NCBI RefSeq assembly: GCF_964199755.1
Contig: NC_133897.1
Coordinates: 69,124,661-69,188,660 of the forward strand
DNA from: Larus michahellis
Taxonomy: Eukaryota > Chordata > Aves > Charadriiformes > Laridae
DNA length: 64,000 bases
Reading direction: 5' to 3'
Below the pieces are notes generated by a model, which was not told the DNA's origin, searched no databases, and worked only from the letters and a program-made list of their open reading frames with translations. Made by a program: the position numbers and the translations under genes. This document shows positions 46,601-60,297 of the stretch, one piece after another (within the stretch, counting starts at the first letter, position 1; each line of letters starts with the position of its first letter).

Positions 46601-47945
46601 AACCATGCTGTCTCTGTCCCCAGCAGTTTGCAACACACTTCAACTACACTGTAAGAAGTGTGCACATCCTCCCTCAAAGTCATTTGTGCTGCTAGCCTCT
46701 GTGTTCTTGGTGATTAATCAGTTTTATGTGTACTTGACTCAGCCTCAACCTCTGACTGTTTCTATCAAATATGCTTTTGATGGGAAAGGTGTTAACAGGA
46801 AAGGGCAGAAACAGAAAAGGTGTTAACTGGGAATTTTGTATTTTGAAAGTCAAAGGGGCACGCACTCCTGCTGTATTCACTGGAAATAAAATTAAGAAAG
46901 TAACCAAAATCAATTATCCATGTGATAGCTGCTCCTTGGGTTCAAGGTTAAGTGGAAAACTTTCTAAAATTAAAACAAATGCATGCAGCCTAAACCTGAT
47001 GAGAGGGCAGATTGCAGGCTATACATATATATCAAGAACTTGTAATTTGCTTAGTTATATAAAGTAATATATAAAATCCAAGTCCAGATGGTCAAAAAGT
47101 GCTATCTAGTTTGTGTTTGGATTTATATATATATAAAAAATATATTATTTTAGGAGTTGTATTGAATTCCCAACTGGTTTTGAGAAGGAATATCAAGGAA
47201 GAACCTTCCATAACCACTGAGTCTCAGTCCCAGGATGCTGTTTTTACAGAGACCCAGGGAGAACAGTGTTTTTTCTATATCTTTTTGAGATATTTAAATC
47301 ACTTTCAATTCCATTGGTAGTTTTGAAAAATATAATCATAAGGCCTTCTCCCTCAAGCCCTACAACGACAATCTCCGTTTCCCTTTATTGCTACTTTCTG
47401 TTCTTGGGGATGGTAGCGTACAGAATTAATTTCTGTCTTGATGTTCCGGCTTTGTTACTTAGTGAAAATCTCTCTCATCTGCCTGGCTAGGTTTTGTTCT
47501 TCAAAATCCTAAGAGACTAGTTTCTTAGAAAAGCATGAAAGTGAGATTTTAATTATATCCTTTAAATTATACTTGGATATTAACCTCCCTTTTAACTCCT
47601 AAAGAAATATCATGTTCTTTGAGTCTTTAGGCTACATCAGGCAAATTGCTGCAGTAACATCAAGCTGTGTGAAAAGGTTCAGCTCCATTACCCAGAGAGT
47701 AATTAGTGAAGTGCTAGAAACTACAGACATACCACTTTTTGCAGTTCACTTGATATTACTGATTCTGCAACTGTTCCCAGGATCGTGCTGCCTAACTCAT
47801 TGAGCACTTAGAGGAAACCAGTGCATTTTGTTAAGCTTGTGAGTTGAGGGGGTGGCATGGTTAGGACCCTTGTGCTCCGGCTCTGCTTGCTTTCCTCCCG
47901 CACTGGTACTAATGGTGAATGAAGCAGAAGTTGTATTTTGTTGTA

Positions 47946-47981
47946 TCTAACGCCCTCCTTAGTGAGTCAGAGGGCGTTAGA
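47946..47981. repeat. Inverted repeat with 12-bp perfect arms and 12-nt loop
   Basis: TCTAACGCCCTC and GAGGGCGTTAGA flank CTTAGTGAGTCA. The arms are exact and GC/CpG-rich in an AT-rich setting. Confidence 0.88.
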
Positions 47982-50599
47982 AACGACTCGGAGGAAAAAA
48001 TACACGAGAACATTGAATTCCCAACCAAGCACAATAGTCCTGTGATCCTACAGGAGCATAAAGGCTGACTGACTCTGTCACAGGACTAATAATACAAGTG
48101 AAACTACAGTTCTGCTATTGCTCTCTGTCAGTTCACTTTTATGCTCAACTCTTCTTGTATGTTCATCTGGAAGGGAGCAGACCACCTTTCTGAGGTGGTG
48201 TGTTAGAGTTTTTCACACCCAAATTAGAAGTTACATGTGCTACAAAAAACACAGTGAGGGAGTGAGTTTCTCTTTTGAAGCGAGACGTGATGCTGTGGAT
48301 CGGCTAAACGGTGACACCTCACTTTTGTGACAGAAAGTCCCCAGATTCCTGCTGCGGCCTGAGAGGGAACTTGCTGCTTCTCACTACACCTCTTCAGATA
48401 CTGTGATCCCCACCTTTGTGTGTTCATTCAGTTCTCTGCCTATGGACCTTTTTCTGGGCACCATGAACCTGAGAGAGGGATCAGGAGGCTGAGGCTATAA
48501 GCCTCTTAACTGCAGATGTGACAGAAGGAATAGGCAGCTTCGGGAGTTCAGAGTGGGACTTGGAAAGAAGTTAATATAAATTTGGGATGTCAGAGGTGAA
48601 GGACAGAACCCCCCTCTAAAGAAGTACTGCTGTCTGTCATATTGATATAATTCTATAGATGTAGGTAGATCCATACAATCCTATGTGAGGATGCTCTGAT
48701 GGGAAAGCGTTGGCTTAGGTGTGTGTGCGCATGTGCAGCTGTTAAACTGCTCTAGTATACCAGTTTAAATCCATGCCTTGGATTATACAGAACGTACTAG
48801 ATCTTGCAGGTTTTGAGGAGCTGAAAGTAAAGCCTTGTGGTATTATCAGTTATGGTAATTTTGTCCTTGTTCTGGTAAGCAGTCCTGTATACAGAAATAC
48901 TGAAATACAGCCATTAGCAAGTCTCCATGTTAGAAACTTTTGTGCGAGGCTTGGTGCATCCACAGGTGTAGCCTGTAAATTGACAGGGATTTGGAAAAGA
49001 AGCATTTTTACAGGTGACCAAGCATTACAAGTAATAGTGGAAAGCATTCAGATGAAAATATGTAACCTAAAGGCAAAGGCTGTTCAACAGTGGCTGAGGA
49101 TCTGAACTTGATTGTTAAATAAGGGATGTGAACCTCTGTGCTATGGGGCTTAAGCTGTCTTAAATTGATGGAAGGAAAGGAAAAACTGAGTAGTAGATCA
49201 TCACGTGGCAGCCAGACATGGACTTTGCTGTGCCTTTCTCTAGAGTGTATGTAGATCTGGACTTGATTCCCACACAGGTCTAGACAGACCACTCTGCTGT
49301 ATGCTGAAAGTTGCTCTGTCCCTGTGTGGAATTTCCGAACAGCGTGCATATCTGGTTTTTATTGCATTCAACATCTTCCAGCCTAAATATAGTTTGATTG
49401 CTTTCCAAATAAGCCTGGGTCTGCTACTCATTCTAATTCACCACTGTAAACTTAATCATTTGATGCTGTCAGTAAACTGACACTCTGGGAGGCAGTTGGT
49501 GATTATTTTAAAAGAAATCACTGCAGGATTCCAGGCTCTCATCATTAATTCTTTGGGATATGATCATGTCACCTGCCATCACAATCTCTTAACAAAAGTT
49601 ACTTAAAAAGAAATCCAGCCAGCTCCCCATACCCAAAAGCCATATCCCTAACTGGTGAGAACTTTAAATATTCAGTGCATGTCTTCAAAATTTTTGAATA
49701 TAAAACAGTTTCAGTGTTTCTTTCTGCATGAGGCAGACTGTGTGTTGTGTATCGTTATCATAGTAGCATCTCAGACAGCATGGTGACTCAAGTTTTATTT
49801 GATGGATAATGTGAAAGTATCTATTTAGTTGAATTTATAGTCCTAGAATCTTCGAACATGCCATTGAGGTGCATCCACATGCTTATAAATGTAAAAAGGC
49901 CAGACAGGCAGTTCGCTGCGTTCACAAATGGGTCTGACTACCAAAATGTGTCAAGAATGTGCAAGAGAGTATAAGAAGTGCTGTTATACTTTTTGCTTCT
50001 GTGGCATATCTTATTATATTTGTGATAAATGTTGTCAGGTTTCCATGGATAGGGAGCTGTTCATGGCCGCTGTCTAGCCTGCTGCTATTTCTATGGATGT
50101 TACCGTGGGCACTGATGGAAGGAAATTCATATTGAACGGAAAACAATCATGGAAAAAAGGCAGGAGGCAGAAAAGGAGGGACAGTGATAATTGTGTTAGA
50201 GGTTGGAATGGTCTTGTAAGTGTGGAAGAGCTGTGAAGCTGTAATGGCATTGTATGGTACAGAAATACTCAGTGTATATATGCTGTAACTATGGAAGGTG
50301 GGAGGAAATAATTCTCTCTGAGAGCAAATCTATTGCTATCTCATCCTAATCATCTAGGAACCCTGAACCTTAAGCTTGTAGTGCTAAAATAAAAAAAATA
50401 CATTGTTCTCCATAGACAATACAGAGTGACTGTGTGTTCCTAATTCACTCCTTTAGGACCGCGCTGCCTATATATATAATCACACTTGTGTGCAGTGTGG
50501 AGCATGTCATACTGAAGTATCACAACACCCATGCAGCTTCACTGATGGGAGGAGCTGTCTTGTCTGAGATGAGGACAGCACATTTGAGGAAGAAGATTT

Positions 50600-50690
50600 A
50601 AAAAACCTACCCCCCCCAAACAAGAAAAAAACCACCAACAAAAAAACCCAACAACAAAACACCCCAAAACCCAAAAAAAAACCCCAAGCT
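50600..50690. repeat. A/C-rich low-complexity tract
   Basis: Almost pure A and C on the plus strand. The frame read from the other strand (Phe/Gly/Val/Trp-rich) is a composition artefact. Confidence 0.85.
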
Positions 50691-51643
50691 TCTTGCATAT
50701 TCCTTTGATCCTCATACTGCTGTGCAGTGTTGGTTTCCCAATATAATTTAAATCCCACATAGTTCTGCTAGTATTTATGGTACACCATAAGGTCCATGTA
50801 GAAACCTTGTGGCCACGGACGTTGGCGATTCCCTTAGACACAAGTCATCCTCATGTGATTGGGTGTATGGAGAGGATCAAGGCCGCTGACTAGGATTTCT
50901 TGATGTGCTCATTTGCAAGTTTCAGTTCCAAACTGCCCGTCTTTCATAGCCAGCATCTCGTCTTCCTTCAGCTTTTCTGCTGCTGTCATCTTTGTTTCCT
51001 GACTCAAAAGCAGACCACTCTTTCATGACGTGCCAGGAATGAGAGCTACTACTAACATTTCCGTCTTGAATACCATTGAGCTGCTGTGAAGAACATGAGC
51101 TATCCAGTAGATATCCCGCTGGAAGCACCTGCCAGAGTGGGTGGTGTACAGGAGGAAAAACTGGGATGAGATTCAGAGACTATGTATTGGGAGGATTTTG
51201 AAAAGTATGCTGTGTGCGGGAGAGGTGGCAGATTGACAATCCTTCATCCTCCTTGTGCATTTTCCGTCTTCAGCCACCTTCCTTTTCTTCACAATGAAGA
51301 AACCCGAGTGGTGTCCTGACTCCTCTTTTCCTTCTCAGTACCTTATAAACCTTGCTGTGTGAGCAAAGTGGGCCTTGTTTGTTGTGATTACTTGGGCACT
51401 TGACTCTGTCTCCTGGCTTTTCATAAGTGGCAGTTGACCTACTGCTAAAGGCCTGATGAAAGGCCTTGTGGGGGAAAATGATTAAATGATTCACAGTGGT
51501 CTAAAAAGTAATCTTGTAAGACTCAGAGTTGTAGTTTTACAAGCTGTTTCTGGATACGTCAAAAATATTTCCCTAGGTTATCAGTACTTCTCCTTCCCTA
51601 GGAAGGGAAGCACAAAAATGTGAATCTAAGAAAATGAATAGTA

Positions 51644-51685
51644 CATGTCTTTGAATATCAAGAACATCTCTTTGAATATCAAGAA
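51644..51685. repeat. 21-bp tandem duplication, two copies
   Basis: CATGTCTTTGAATATCAAGA and CATCTCTTTGAATATCAAGA (with a final A) follow each other directly and differ by one base. Confidence 0.88.
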
Positions 51686-54600
51686 AAAGTGTGTGTATAC
51701 AGAGAAAAGACTTTCTTTTTACGGTATATTCGGTATTTCCATCCTTAAACTGTCTTACGCATACCACATGCACTTTTCTTCCCCCTGCTCTCTTTCCTAA
51801 TTTTAAACTGTCTTTTGTCAATGGCAGGGAATCCCAAATCCATTCATCATGTCACTTATGTCCTACCTGATTCCTTGTGCTACTCTGGCTTCTATGCAAA
51901 TCTATGTAAGACTCTATAATTACACTTTACATCCATCTTGCATTTCTGTAACTTAATAAACAAGCCCCAGGGCAATGGTGAATTGATTTCATAAGCTTTA
52001 ATAGTGATACAGCACTTCTGCTTTGAAAGTTTAAGGTTTTAATGTGAAATCTCAGAACAACTTCTGCACCCTTCAGTGAAGCTTCTTTTTGTTTGTTTTT
52101 TCTCTCTTGATAAGAAGTGTTTGTGACATACTGCTCTTCTTATTATAATTTTCAATAGCAGGAGCTAGTCAGTGTAGACAAGTGCAATGCTTTCCTGATG
52201 AAATCAAGTCAGTACCTCCTTTCACAGCTTTTTCTCTAATTTTTTTTGAGGAAAGAGGAAAGGGAGGGGGAGAGAAGATTGCTCTTGTAGTTGAAAACTT
52301 TATAGTGGCATCTTAATAGGCCAAAGGAGGTCAAAATATCATTCATGTTTACTTTTCTTGTCTGGGTTTTTGCAAGAAATACAAGATTTAGTGTTTGTTT
52401 CTGTTAAACATATAAGTATAGTTCTGTCTGCACATGGGTGCAAAAATAGCATTTTTTGCTACATTTTGGTCTAAGGGAAATCGGGTAAAGTGAACAATTT
52501 TACCTTGAGGGGTATGAAGAGCTGTTGTAGCAAGCTTCATACTTGCTGGTGTAAGATGGGGTAGTTACTCTCAAGAGTATTTTCATGAGAAACAAAGACA
52601 TCTCATGTGAAGTGTTTCTCTTTGGTTTGCTGCTTTTACTTCACCTTTTCTTGCTTTATTGCTTCTTGTTTTTCCTGTTGTATATTTACACCATCCCTTG
52701 TGTAAAAATGAATCTTGAGATCAAGTTGCAGTTCTTAATGGTCATAAAAATGTGTGGAAAGAAAAAAGACCCCAGGCGTGTCTGAGTGCATGTGCGAGGA
52801 GTGAGAAAGTGACACTTCTATGATTCCTTTTCAGACCAAGACACTTATATCTGCAGCTCAGGAAGAGCTGGGGCATTAAATCTTTCTCTTCACACTGGGA
52901 AATGAGCAGATGGAGGATGGAGGCCCAGTGCTCCATGTGGGCAAATGCACTGAGAGTTTATGACCCCTCATTCCCCACGATGCTTGCTCAAGTTAGCCTC
53001 TGCCATGGTAGAAAGAATGCTACAGAAGGGGTGTGTGGTGGGCTACGAAAATAAAAGACAAACTGAAGGGAGATAAAACACTGTAGCTAAGAACAAATGA
53101 ATCTGGAGTGGGAAGAACTGGAGTTTGCATCAGACAGGTTGCTTCTGACCATAGCAAAGGGAGGAAAACTCCTCCAGGGACAGCAGCAGGAGAAGAGGTA
53201 GGCTGGCTGGTACTGTTTCTTTGCTGGCTGGGTCTCTGAATACCTCTTGGGTTTTTAAGTTCAGCAGCACCTCCGAAAGATACTCACAGACAGAGTGACT
53301 CCCTTCAATGCTCAGGATGCAGGAGCATATCCCACAGCTGGAGGGGAAGCTGATGGTAACTGATGGTTGGATACAAGCCACCTATCTGTGGGGAACCTGG
53401 GGTGGTTCCTGCTGTGGCTGCCAGATCAGGAGAGGGGGAAGATAACAGCAGGTGCCAGTGATGCCCCTTGTCCCAAAGGGGTGGATATGGTAGGGAGTAT
53501 GTTCACTGCGGGTAAGTCCTTTGGTACGGGCACCCATACAACTCTTCTGTGTCTTATACTATTTGAATTATCTGTGCCACCTCTTCCACTTATTATTTTG
53601 AGTGCTTCCATGGGCTAGATGGTTATCAGTTGATCTGTGATGTGTGGAGCAATCCTGACCTCTTGGGCCCTAGGCCATGGACATCTGGGAACCCTTTGTG
53701 TTACTTCTGCTCTGCCCCATCACTTTTATCAGTTCACCCCATTTCCACATTAAGGTTGGAGATCAGTCCTGGGGATTTGCAACTTATTGTGGGAAGCAAT
53801 AATAGTTAACATATAATATACTCTAAATTATGTTTGTTTTCAAAAGAAGTAGGCTGCCAGGCGAGGGGCTGCTCGGTCCTTCTTCCCGCTCCCACAAGGG
53901 CACTTTCCTCTCTGCTGGGGTGAGGCTCTGCAACTCACAATGAACGGAAGAACTTGCTAGGATGACTTTGGGGGTGGGAAAAGATTTATTGTATAAGCAT
54001 GTTGCTTATACAGCTTTCAGAAACACCTTTTAATAGTAAGGGCAAGAGAGAACTGGAAGAACCTTCTCAAAGGATATGGTTTTAAGCTAATTTAACTTCC
54101 ATTTGGTTTGGCCATTGAGAGGGAGGTGTACCATGCCCCTGGTGTCCCTCTGCCCTGTTAGACAGGTCCAAAGCACTTCTGCAATGTACAGTGGCTCTCT
54201 CCTTGTCACATGGGGAAGTAGTGGGAACCTGTGTTTCACCCTGGCCCCTGGATGTTGGGCAATGTCCCAAAAAGCAATTGTCCAGAGCCTGTGCTGACTT
54301 TCTGATTCTTGATTTCCCTATCCAGGCATAGTTGTAGCATTTTGAAAACTACACTTCCAAAACTTAACCCAGACCACAGCTGCTTTGAAAGTGCTTTTTG
54401 GTCTCTGTTTATTCACTTTTTTAAAAGAGACTTAAACTTTAACAACAAGAGGTAAGACTCACTGACCTAAGAAGTAGTTTCCAGACCTGTCTTGCTAAAG
54501 ATGTTGAATCTCTCATGTGGTTTTTCTTGGTTTATTGTTATGAAGGACAAACGTGCTGGAATGTTACCGAATCTTTGCATTGTGTTTGGTTAATGAAGCA

Positions 54601-56487
54601 ACTCTTGATATTGTAATCGCTGTAGTGATTAACTAGAAACCTATATTCTGAATTATTCTTTTTTTCTATTTGGATTTCTAGTGGCCACGGTTGTTTTAAC
54701 TAGCAATGAATCGTACATGAGGTCTGCCTCTGGGTCATTGCGTCCAACACTGGAGAGAACTGTACCTATAACAGATGCTGTCTGTCCCTCTAGGAGAGGT
54801 GGTAAATGCTTAGCAAATGTTTAGAGGTGTTCTTTTAGTACTGGAAATACTAGCAAACATGGGGAGTTTTTTGTTGTGTGTGTTTTTTTTTTTTAAACTG
54901 ATTTCTAACAGTACAGCCATATGTTACCCATTTTCTGCCTCTTCTGAATTAATTAGAGCATGATGGTGTTTCCTGGCCAATGAGCAAACACTCTCATTTA
55001 GGTTCATGCATGGAAAGGTTTCTATTGCTACAGATTTTTTACACAGCAGCAATAGCAGTTGCTGCAGTGTGATCAATAAAGAGGCTGCATTAAGATCAAC
55101 AATTATGCAGGGTGATAAACAGACCTAATTGAGCATTAGAGGCTTTGTAAACACAGACCCACTTAGCTGGTGTTGCATTTCTGTTGTTACTGGAATGAGA
55201 TTTTTTTTGTTGTTTGTTTTTTTTTGGGTTGGGGTTTTTTTTGGTAATGAGAGATCTTAATGTGTATGTGTCTATTACTCTGTGTCCAGGATCTTCTTAG
55301 TACAGATGCTCCTCAGAGCAACCCTTGATGTACAGACAGGCTCAAGACCTGCTGAATTGAGAATGCGGGTTAAAGGGTTTGCAGAAGTACTTAATTCCTT
55401 TACTACCTGCCTTTCTAGCAATCTTGAGCTTCTTGGGAAGGGATGCTTTCTTCTCACTTCATAGTCTGAGGTCAGCTGCAGTGGCCCTAGAGCTGGCAGC
55501 TCAGGGCTGTTTTTAGTTGTGATAGACTAATGCTATTTGGCTTGCAAAAGCCAAGCTGCAGAAATTCTGCTTCATGTTACGCTTAAAGGAGGCAGTGACA
55601 TGTATTGCATTTTCACTGGGAGGACCTGTGGTGTATTTTGGGTTTTTTCTTTCTTCCTCTGCCCCTCCTCAGTTCTGCCCAGGTCAATAGCCTTGGAAAA
55701 GTCATTTTGGTTTCTCTTTTTTGCTTTTAAATCAGCAAAATTTTCTTTTTAATATCTCTGTGAAATATTTTGATTGTGACTGTATGTTGGGTGGCAACGC
55801 ACTAGTGCTTTCTGTGCTGTGGGCCAGGAGAGGTGCTATCAGCTTCCAGTCCCAAAGCATAACGTTGCATGAGCATCAGCCTGTACCTGTGTTAATAATC
55901 CTTAACTATCAGGATGTGTTTTCTCAAATTCCTGGCCCTTCTGGCTCAAAGTGTGACTAGAGCTGTGAAGACATGCAACTTGAAGAACAAAATATAAATA
56001 CTAAAGGATTTATTTTCTGGGACAGGTGTTCAAGATACCATTATATATTCTAACTCTCCTGGCAGAGTTTGTACCCAAGGAAGGCCTAGCAGAGTTTTTC
56101 CCCTTGTAGCAAAGGGTCTGGAGTGCTCTCAGAAAGGCCGGTGATGGGTGGAAAAGAGGGATGCAGAAATGACTGCAGAGTTAACAAACCATTGGCAAAA
56201 CAGGGAGCTCTGTCTGTGAGCCCAGTTTATGGTACTGTGGCCCTGGATTGAAAATGACCAGCGAAGGCGAACCCCTTGGTGAACGGGTATGGTGACTGTG
56301 GGGTCTCTGGGGCTGTGTCTGCACTATAGTGTGAGGTACAGTCACCTCTGCAAGATGTGTGCTGTTGTAGCACCATTGTGCCTGGTGTGCTATTGTGGCT
56401 GTGCTGCTGTGACCCTGGGGAATTTGTACGAGTGACATCATGTATTGGTGTTGGGAAGTGGATGTCTATACTATATTGGAATATGTA

Positions 56488-56514
56488 GTGTGTGTGTGTG
56501 TGTATATATATATA
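56488..56514. repeat. (TG)n(TA)n microsatellite
   Basis: A TG run followed directly by a TA run. A second (GT)n lies at about 56706-56720. Confidence 0.85.
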
Positions 56515-57224
56515 TGCACACTGTTGTCCTGATTTCATTAAGACAGTGTTGGCAGACAGTGTTGCTTGCATTTCCTTTATATTCTGTGTCTCTCTTGCTG
56601 CATGTTTGTATGTTGTTGCTCTAAATACTTGATGTTTCTTTTCCGTCCTGTTCTGTTTTTTCTGCCTGGGTTGTTAATCCCTCACCCTGGATAGTTGTTG
56701 CCGGCGTGTGTGTGTGTGTGGTGGGGTGGCACAGAGCAGTTGTCTGCCTCAGCGCATAGCTCAGATTAAATAGGTGAGAAAGTGGGTTACAGCCACAGAC
56801 AGCAGGGCTGTGCAGATACACGTGTTTGTACGTGATGAGGAGTCTCTAAGGTCATCTTATACCTGAGGAGCAAGTCTCACGCACGAGTTGTCTACATGTT
56901 AGTCAATTGCTTGAGCTTTGATAGTGGAAGAAGAGCATTATCTCTTTGCCTCTGTGCAGTAGAAGAAACCCAGACAACAAAACAGAAAGTGAAGCTCATG
57001 GAGTCGGACAAAATCGTAGGGCAGGAGGCTTGTGGCTTGCCAGGAGATGCTGTTACTTGCAGTTGAATGAATTAATATATAGGAGAGTGCCTGCAGCATC
57101 CCTGGGTGTAGGGCAAAGGGTGTTGGCATGGCTTCCTCTCGACTGCCCTTGGAGGCAAAGATTTGAACCTCATACCGATCTTCCCTAACAGTAGCTTATT
57201 GGATTGATTGTTTTCTTTCAGGAT

Positions 57225-57295
57225 CCTAAAAAAAAACCCAAACCTCAAAAACCTTAAAAAAAACACCAAAAAAACACCACAACAAACCAACAAAG
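57225..57295. repeat. A/C-rich low-complexity tract
   Basis: Same composition as the tract near 50.6 kb. No gene. Confidence 0.8.
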
Positions 57296-57642
57296 AAATG
57301 GTGTTAGTGGGGAACATTATTGCCCATTCCTTCCAAAGAAGGAGCGTGATAAGCCATGATGTGGCAGAGGACCATTCTGCCATTTCTGTGCTAACCCCCT
57401 TCCCAGGGAGCCAAGAGACACTTCTCATTTTGTATCTGACATCATACATCAGGACACGTTGTTGTACCCTAGAGTAATGACCATTGTACACTAGAGTAAT
57501 GAGCGCATCTTATGCTCTCTGACTTAGTGTGCTCCCTTAGCCAAAGAGGTGATTTCAGCTGGCTGTGCTTTTTACAGTGTGTCAGGCAATACCCCTGCTC
57601 GCCTCATGCAACTTGGGATGATAGTTTTTGACATCTGCCTTT

Positions 57643-57667
57643 CAAAAAAAAGAAAAAAAAAAAAAAA
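57643..57667. repeat. A-rich tract
   Basis: A run broken by a few G's. No retroposon body is recognised upstream. Confidence 0.75.
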
Positions 57668-59494
57668 GGCAGGGCTCTATTCATACATTCTGTTCTCTTT
57701 TCCCTCCTCTTGGCTTGTGTTCTTCGCTGTTTATCACTATTTCAGATGTCTCTTGTCTATCTTCTATTTAGCTGTTCTTTTCAGCTACCCTCTTAACGTG
57801 TTAAAAGGGGATAAACCCATCTATATTACAGAAAGAAAAGTTAAATGTAATATTGCTGACAGATGTGCTTGTGCTCGCTTTCTCCTCCAGCCTATGTCAT
57901 CTGGCACGACTAACCACCATTACACAACACTGCTTTGTAGGACAGCCCCTGACTGTGTTCCCTGGAAGCTTTGGATAGAAAAAGAATAATCTGCAGAGAA
58001 GTGTGCAAAGCTCTCCTGTGGGATAGTCACTTGGTGGTGTGTTTCTAGAGATGTTGACGCAGAGCTTCTTTACGGAGAGTGAGAAATGTGTCACGGGGGC
58101 TATGGCTGACTAAAAACCTTTTCACCTGACAGCAATGAAAAGTACCTGGGCTGTGAGGTGCCATTTGGCTCAGATGTGTCAAATAAAAATATGATCTGTG
58201 AGGGTATCTGTATCCCCTTCTGCTGCAAGAAACGGAAAGCAACTTCCACAGAGGTCTTGTCCTTCCCTGCACCCCTTGGGAGATCAGGATTGTCAAATTG
58301 AACAGAAGACTCATAAACTAGTGGAGAATACAGTTAATTGGGAAGATTTATGGGCTTGTTAGCAGGAATGTTTCTTAATTTAAAATGTCAGTGTATTCCC
58401 TGAAGGGAGACATTACTTCTTGTTGAAGCCTTAATTGGAGTGGGCTAATTTTCAGTGCTGGGACTAATAATAATAATAAAAAAAAATCTTTCGGTCTCAA
58501 CCAGGAAGAGAGCTGTTTAAATTTCACAAGCTGTAAAAGTGTCAGGAGCACTGTTTTTTAGCTTTCTCTCCTGAGGTCTTCACTGAGGAGACTGAAAGGT
58601 GAAGAGCAGCACTGGGCAGTAGTGGGAAGGTGTTTTCGTCAAGTGTTTTGCTTAGAGCCGACTTGGAAATGTCATAACTATTTTTTCCTTCGCTTACATT
58701 GTGATGCTAATGGTCTCATACTGAAATTGCTTTAAATATGTATATCTTGATAGGTTGTAGTTCTAATGCTCACAGGCTGGGTAAAATTGAGATATCTTTC
58801 TGGAAATGGAATTGTGTGCTATATGGAGAATAATCACTAGGATTATTCATTTTTTTTTTTTAATATTTTGAAATATCACCAAGGGTCAATGTCTGCAACC
58901 AGGTCATACCAATGGAAGTGCTTTATATGTGATTTTCATGTCCTATATGTGCTTTGGTGATATAATGGACTCTTGTCCCATATTTCTTCCAATAAGCTTG
59001 CTGAATCCTATGTTTTCTAACTGTTATTTTATGCCTTTGTTCCTATCTGCTATATTAGGAAAAAGCAACATTTTTCATGCATAAATAGAGGTATGGTTCT
59101 GGAGTAGAGAGTGTAGATTAGAGGCATGGGTGCAACAGGAAAAAATTAAAAGGAATAATTGTTCTCCATTATGCAGAGATTTGCAACTGCAGAGATGATG
59201 CAAAAACCATCTAAAGTCCTTCTGATGCTTTGGACTGGAATAATAAGTAGGAAGTATTTATCCAGCCAGCAATGATGGTGTATAGAATAGTCCTCCTGAT
59301 AGAAAGCAATATTAGGCTGCTCTGTGCTGCTTGATCTTGAGTGGTGGGACTGTTGCTGGTGCAGAACTTCCTGGTGAGCATGTTCAGGCTCTGTAGGCCA
59401 CAGCCACCAGTGGAGGTTGAAACAGCTCTCCAAGTTTCTCAATATCACGAAAATGGGAATCTGGAAACACATGGGCCCACTTCTTGAGTGGTCC

Positions 59495-60262
59495 TCAACC
59501 TCATGAGGTTTGACAAGGTGAAGTACAAGGTCCTGCACCTGGGTCGGGACAACCCCCAGTACCAATACAAGTGGGGATGAAGGGATTGAGAGCAGCCCTG
59601 CCGAGAAGGGCTTGGCGGTACTGGTGGATGAAAAGTTGGACACGAGCTGACAGTGTGCACTTGCAGCCCAGAAAACCAACTGTGTCCTGGGCCGTATCAA
59701 AAGAAGCATGGCCAGCAGGTCAAGGGAGGTGATCCTGCCCCTCCGCTCTGCTGAGACCCCACCTGGAGTACTGCATCCAGCTCTGGAGTCCTGAGCACAG
59801 GAAAGACATGGACCTGTTAGAGGAGGGACACAAAAATGATCAGAGGGATGGAGCACCTATGCTATGAGGACAGACAGAGTTGTAGTTGTTCAGTCTGGGG
59901 AAGAGAAGGTTCTGGGGAGACCTTATTGTGGCCTTTCTATACTTAAAGGGGGCCTACAGGAAGGATGGGGACAGCATTTTTAGCAGTCTGTTGTGATAGG
60001 GCAAGGGGTAATGGTTTTACACTAAAAGAGGGTGGGTTTAGACTAGATATAAGGAAGAAGTCTTTTACGCTGAGGGTGATGAAACATTGGAACAGATTGT
60101 CCAGAGAGGTGGTAGATGCCCCATCCCTGGAAATATTCAAGGTCAGGTTGGACAGAGCTTTGAGCAATCTGATCTAGTAGAAAATGTTCCTGCTCACTGC
60201 AGGGGGGTTGAACTAGATGACCTTTAAAGGTCTCTTCTGACCCAAACCATTCTGTGATTATT
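59495..60262 (+). mobile_element. CR1 LINE, longest copy in the window, end of ORF2
   Basis: About 770 bp of CR1. It begins in the part of ORF2 reading Arg-Phe-Asp-Lys (CTCATGAGGTTTGACAAGG), passes through the region matching GTCCTGCACCTGGG and the CTGGAGTACTGCATCCAGCT block, and closes with a frame (59965-60177) carrying Phe-Arg-Leu-Asp-Ile-Arg-Lys and His-Trp-Asn-Arg-Leu, the known C-terminus of CR1 reverse transcriptase, followed by TAG. The upstream part is broken by several frameshifts. The 3' UTR has GGTTGAACTAGATGACC and a decayed tail (ATTCTGTGATTATTC). The apparent 236-codon frame on the opposite strand is its antisense. Confidence 0.95.
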
Positions 60263-60297
60263 CATTGACTGTGAGTCTTCATTGAGAGGATGGTTGC

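Larger units (their letters stand above)
43662..59494. other. Long non-coding stretch
   Basis: No supportable exon over almost 16 kb. Noted items are the hairpin at 47946-47981, A/C-rich tracts near 50600-50690 and 57225-57295, a 21-bp tandem pair at 51644-51685, TG/TA repeats at 56488-56514 and 56706-56720, and a 22-bp tandem pair near 57463-57502. Frames of up to 172 codons match no family I recognise. Confidence 0.55.

Noticed and set aside
50507..50841. Minus-strand frame rich in Phe, Gly, Val and Trp that looks like a membrane protein
   Set aside because: It is produced by the A/C-rich low-complexity tract at 50.6 kb.
57549..57989. 146-codon plus-strand frame with a Lys run and hydrophobic stretch
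   Set aside because: The Lys run comes from an A tract and the rest matches no family; no splice sites support it.
59146..59856. 236-codon minus-strand frame
   Set aside because: Most of it is the antisense of the plus-strand CR1 fragment.
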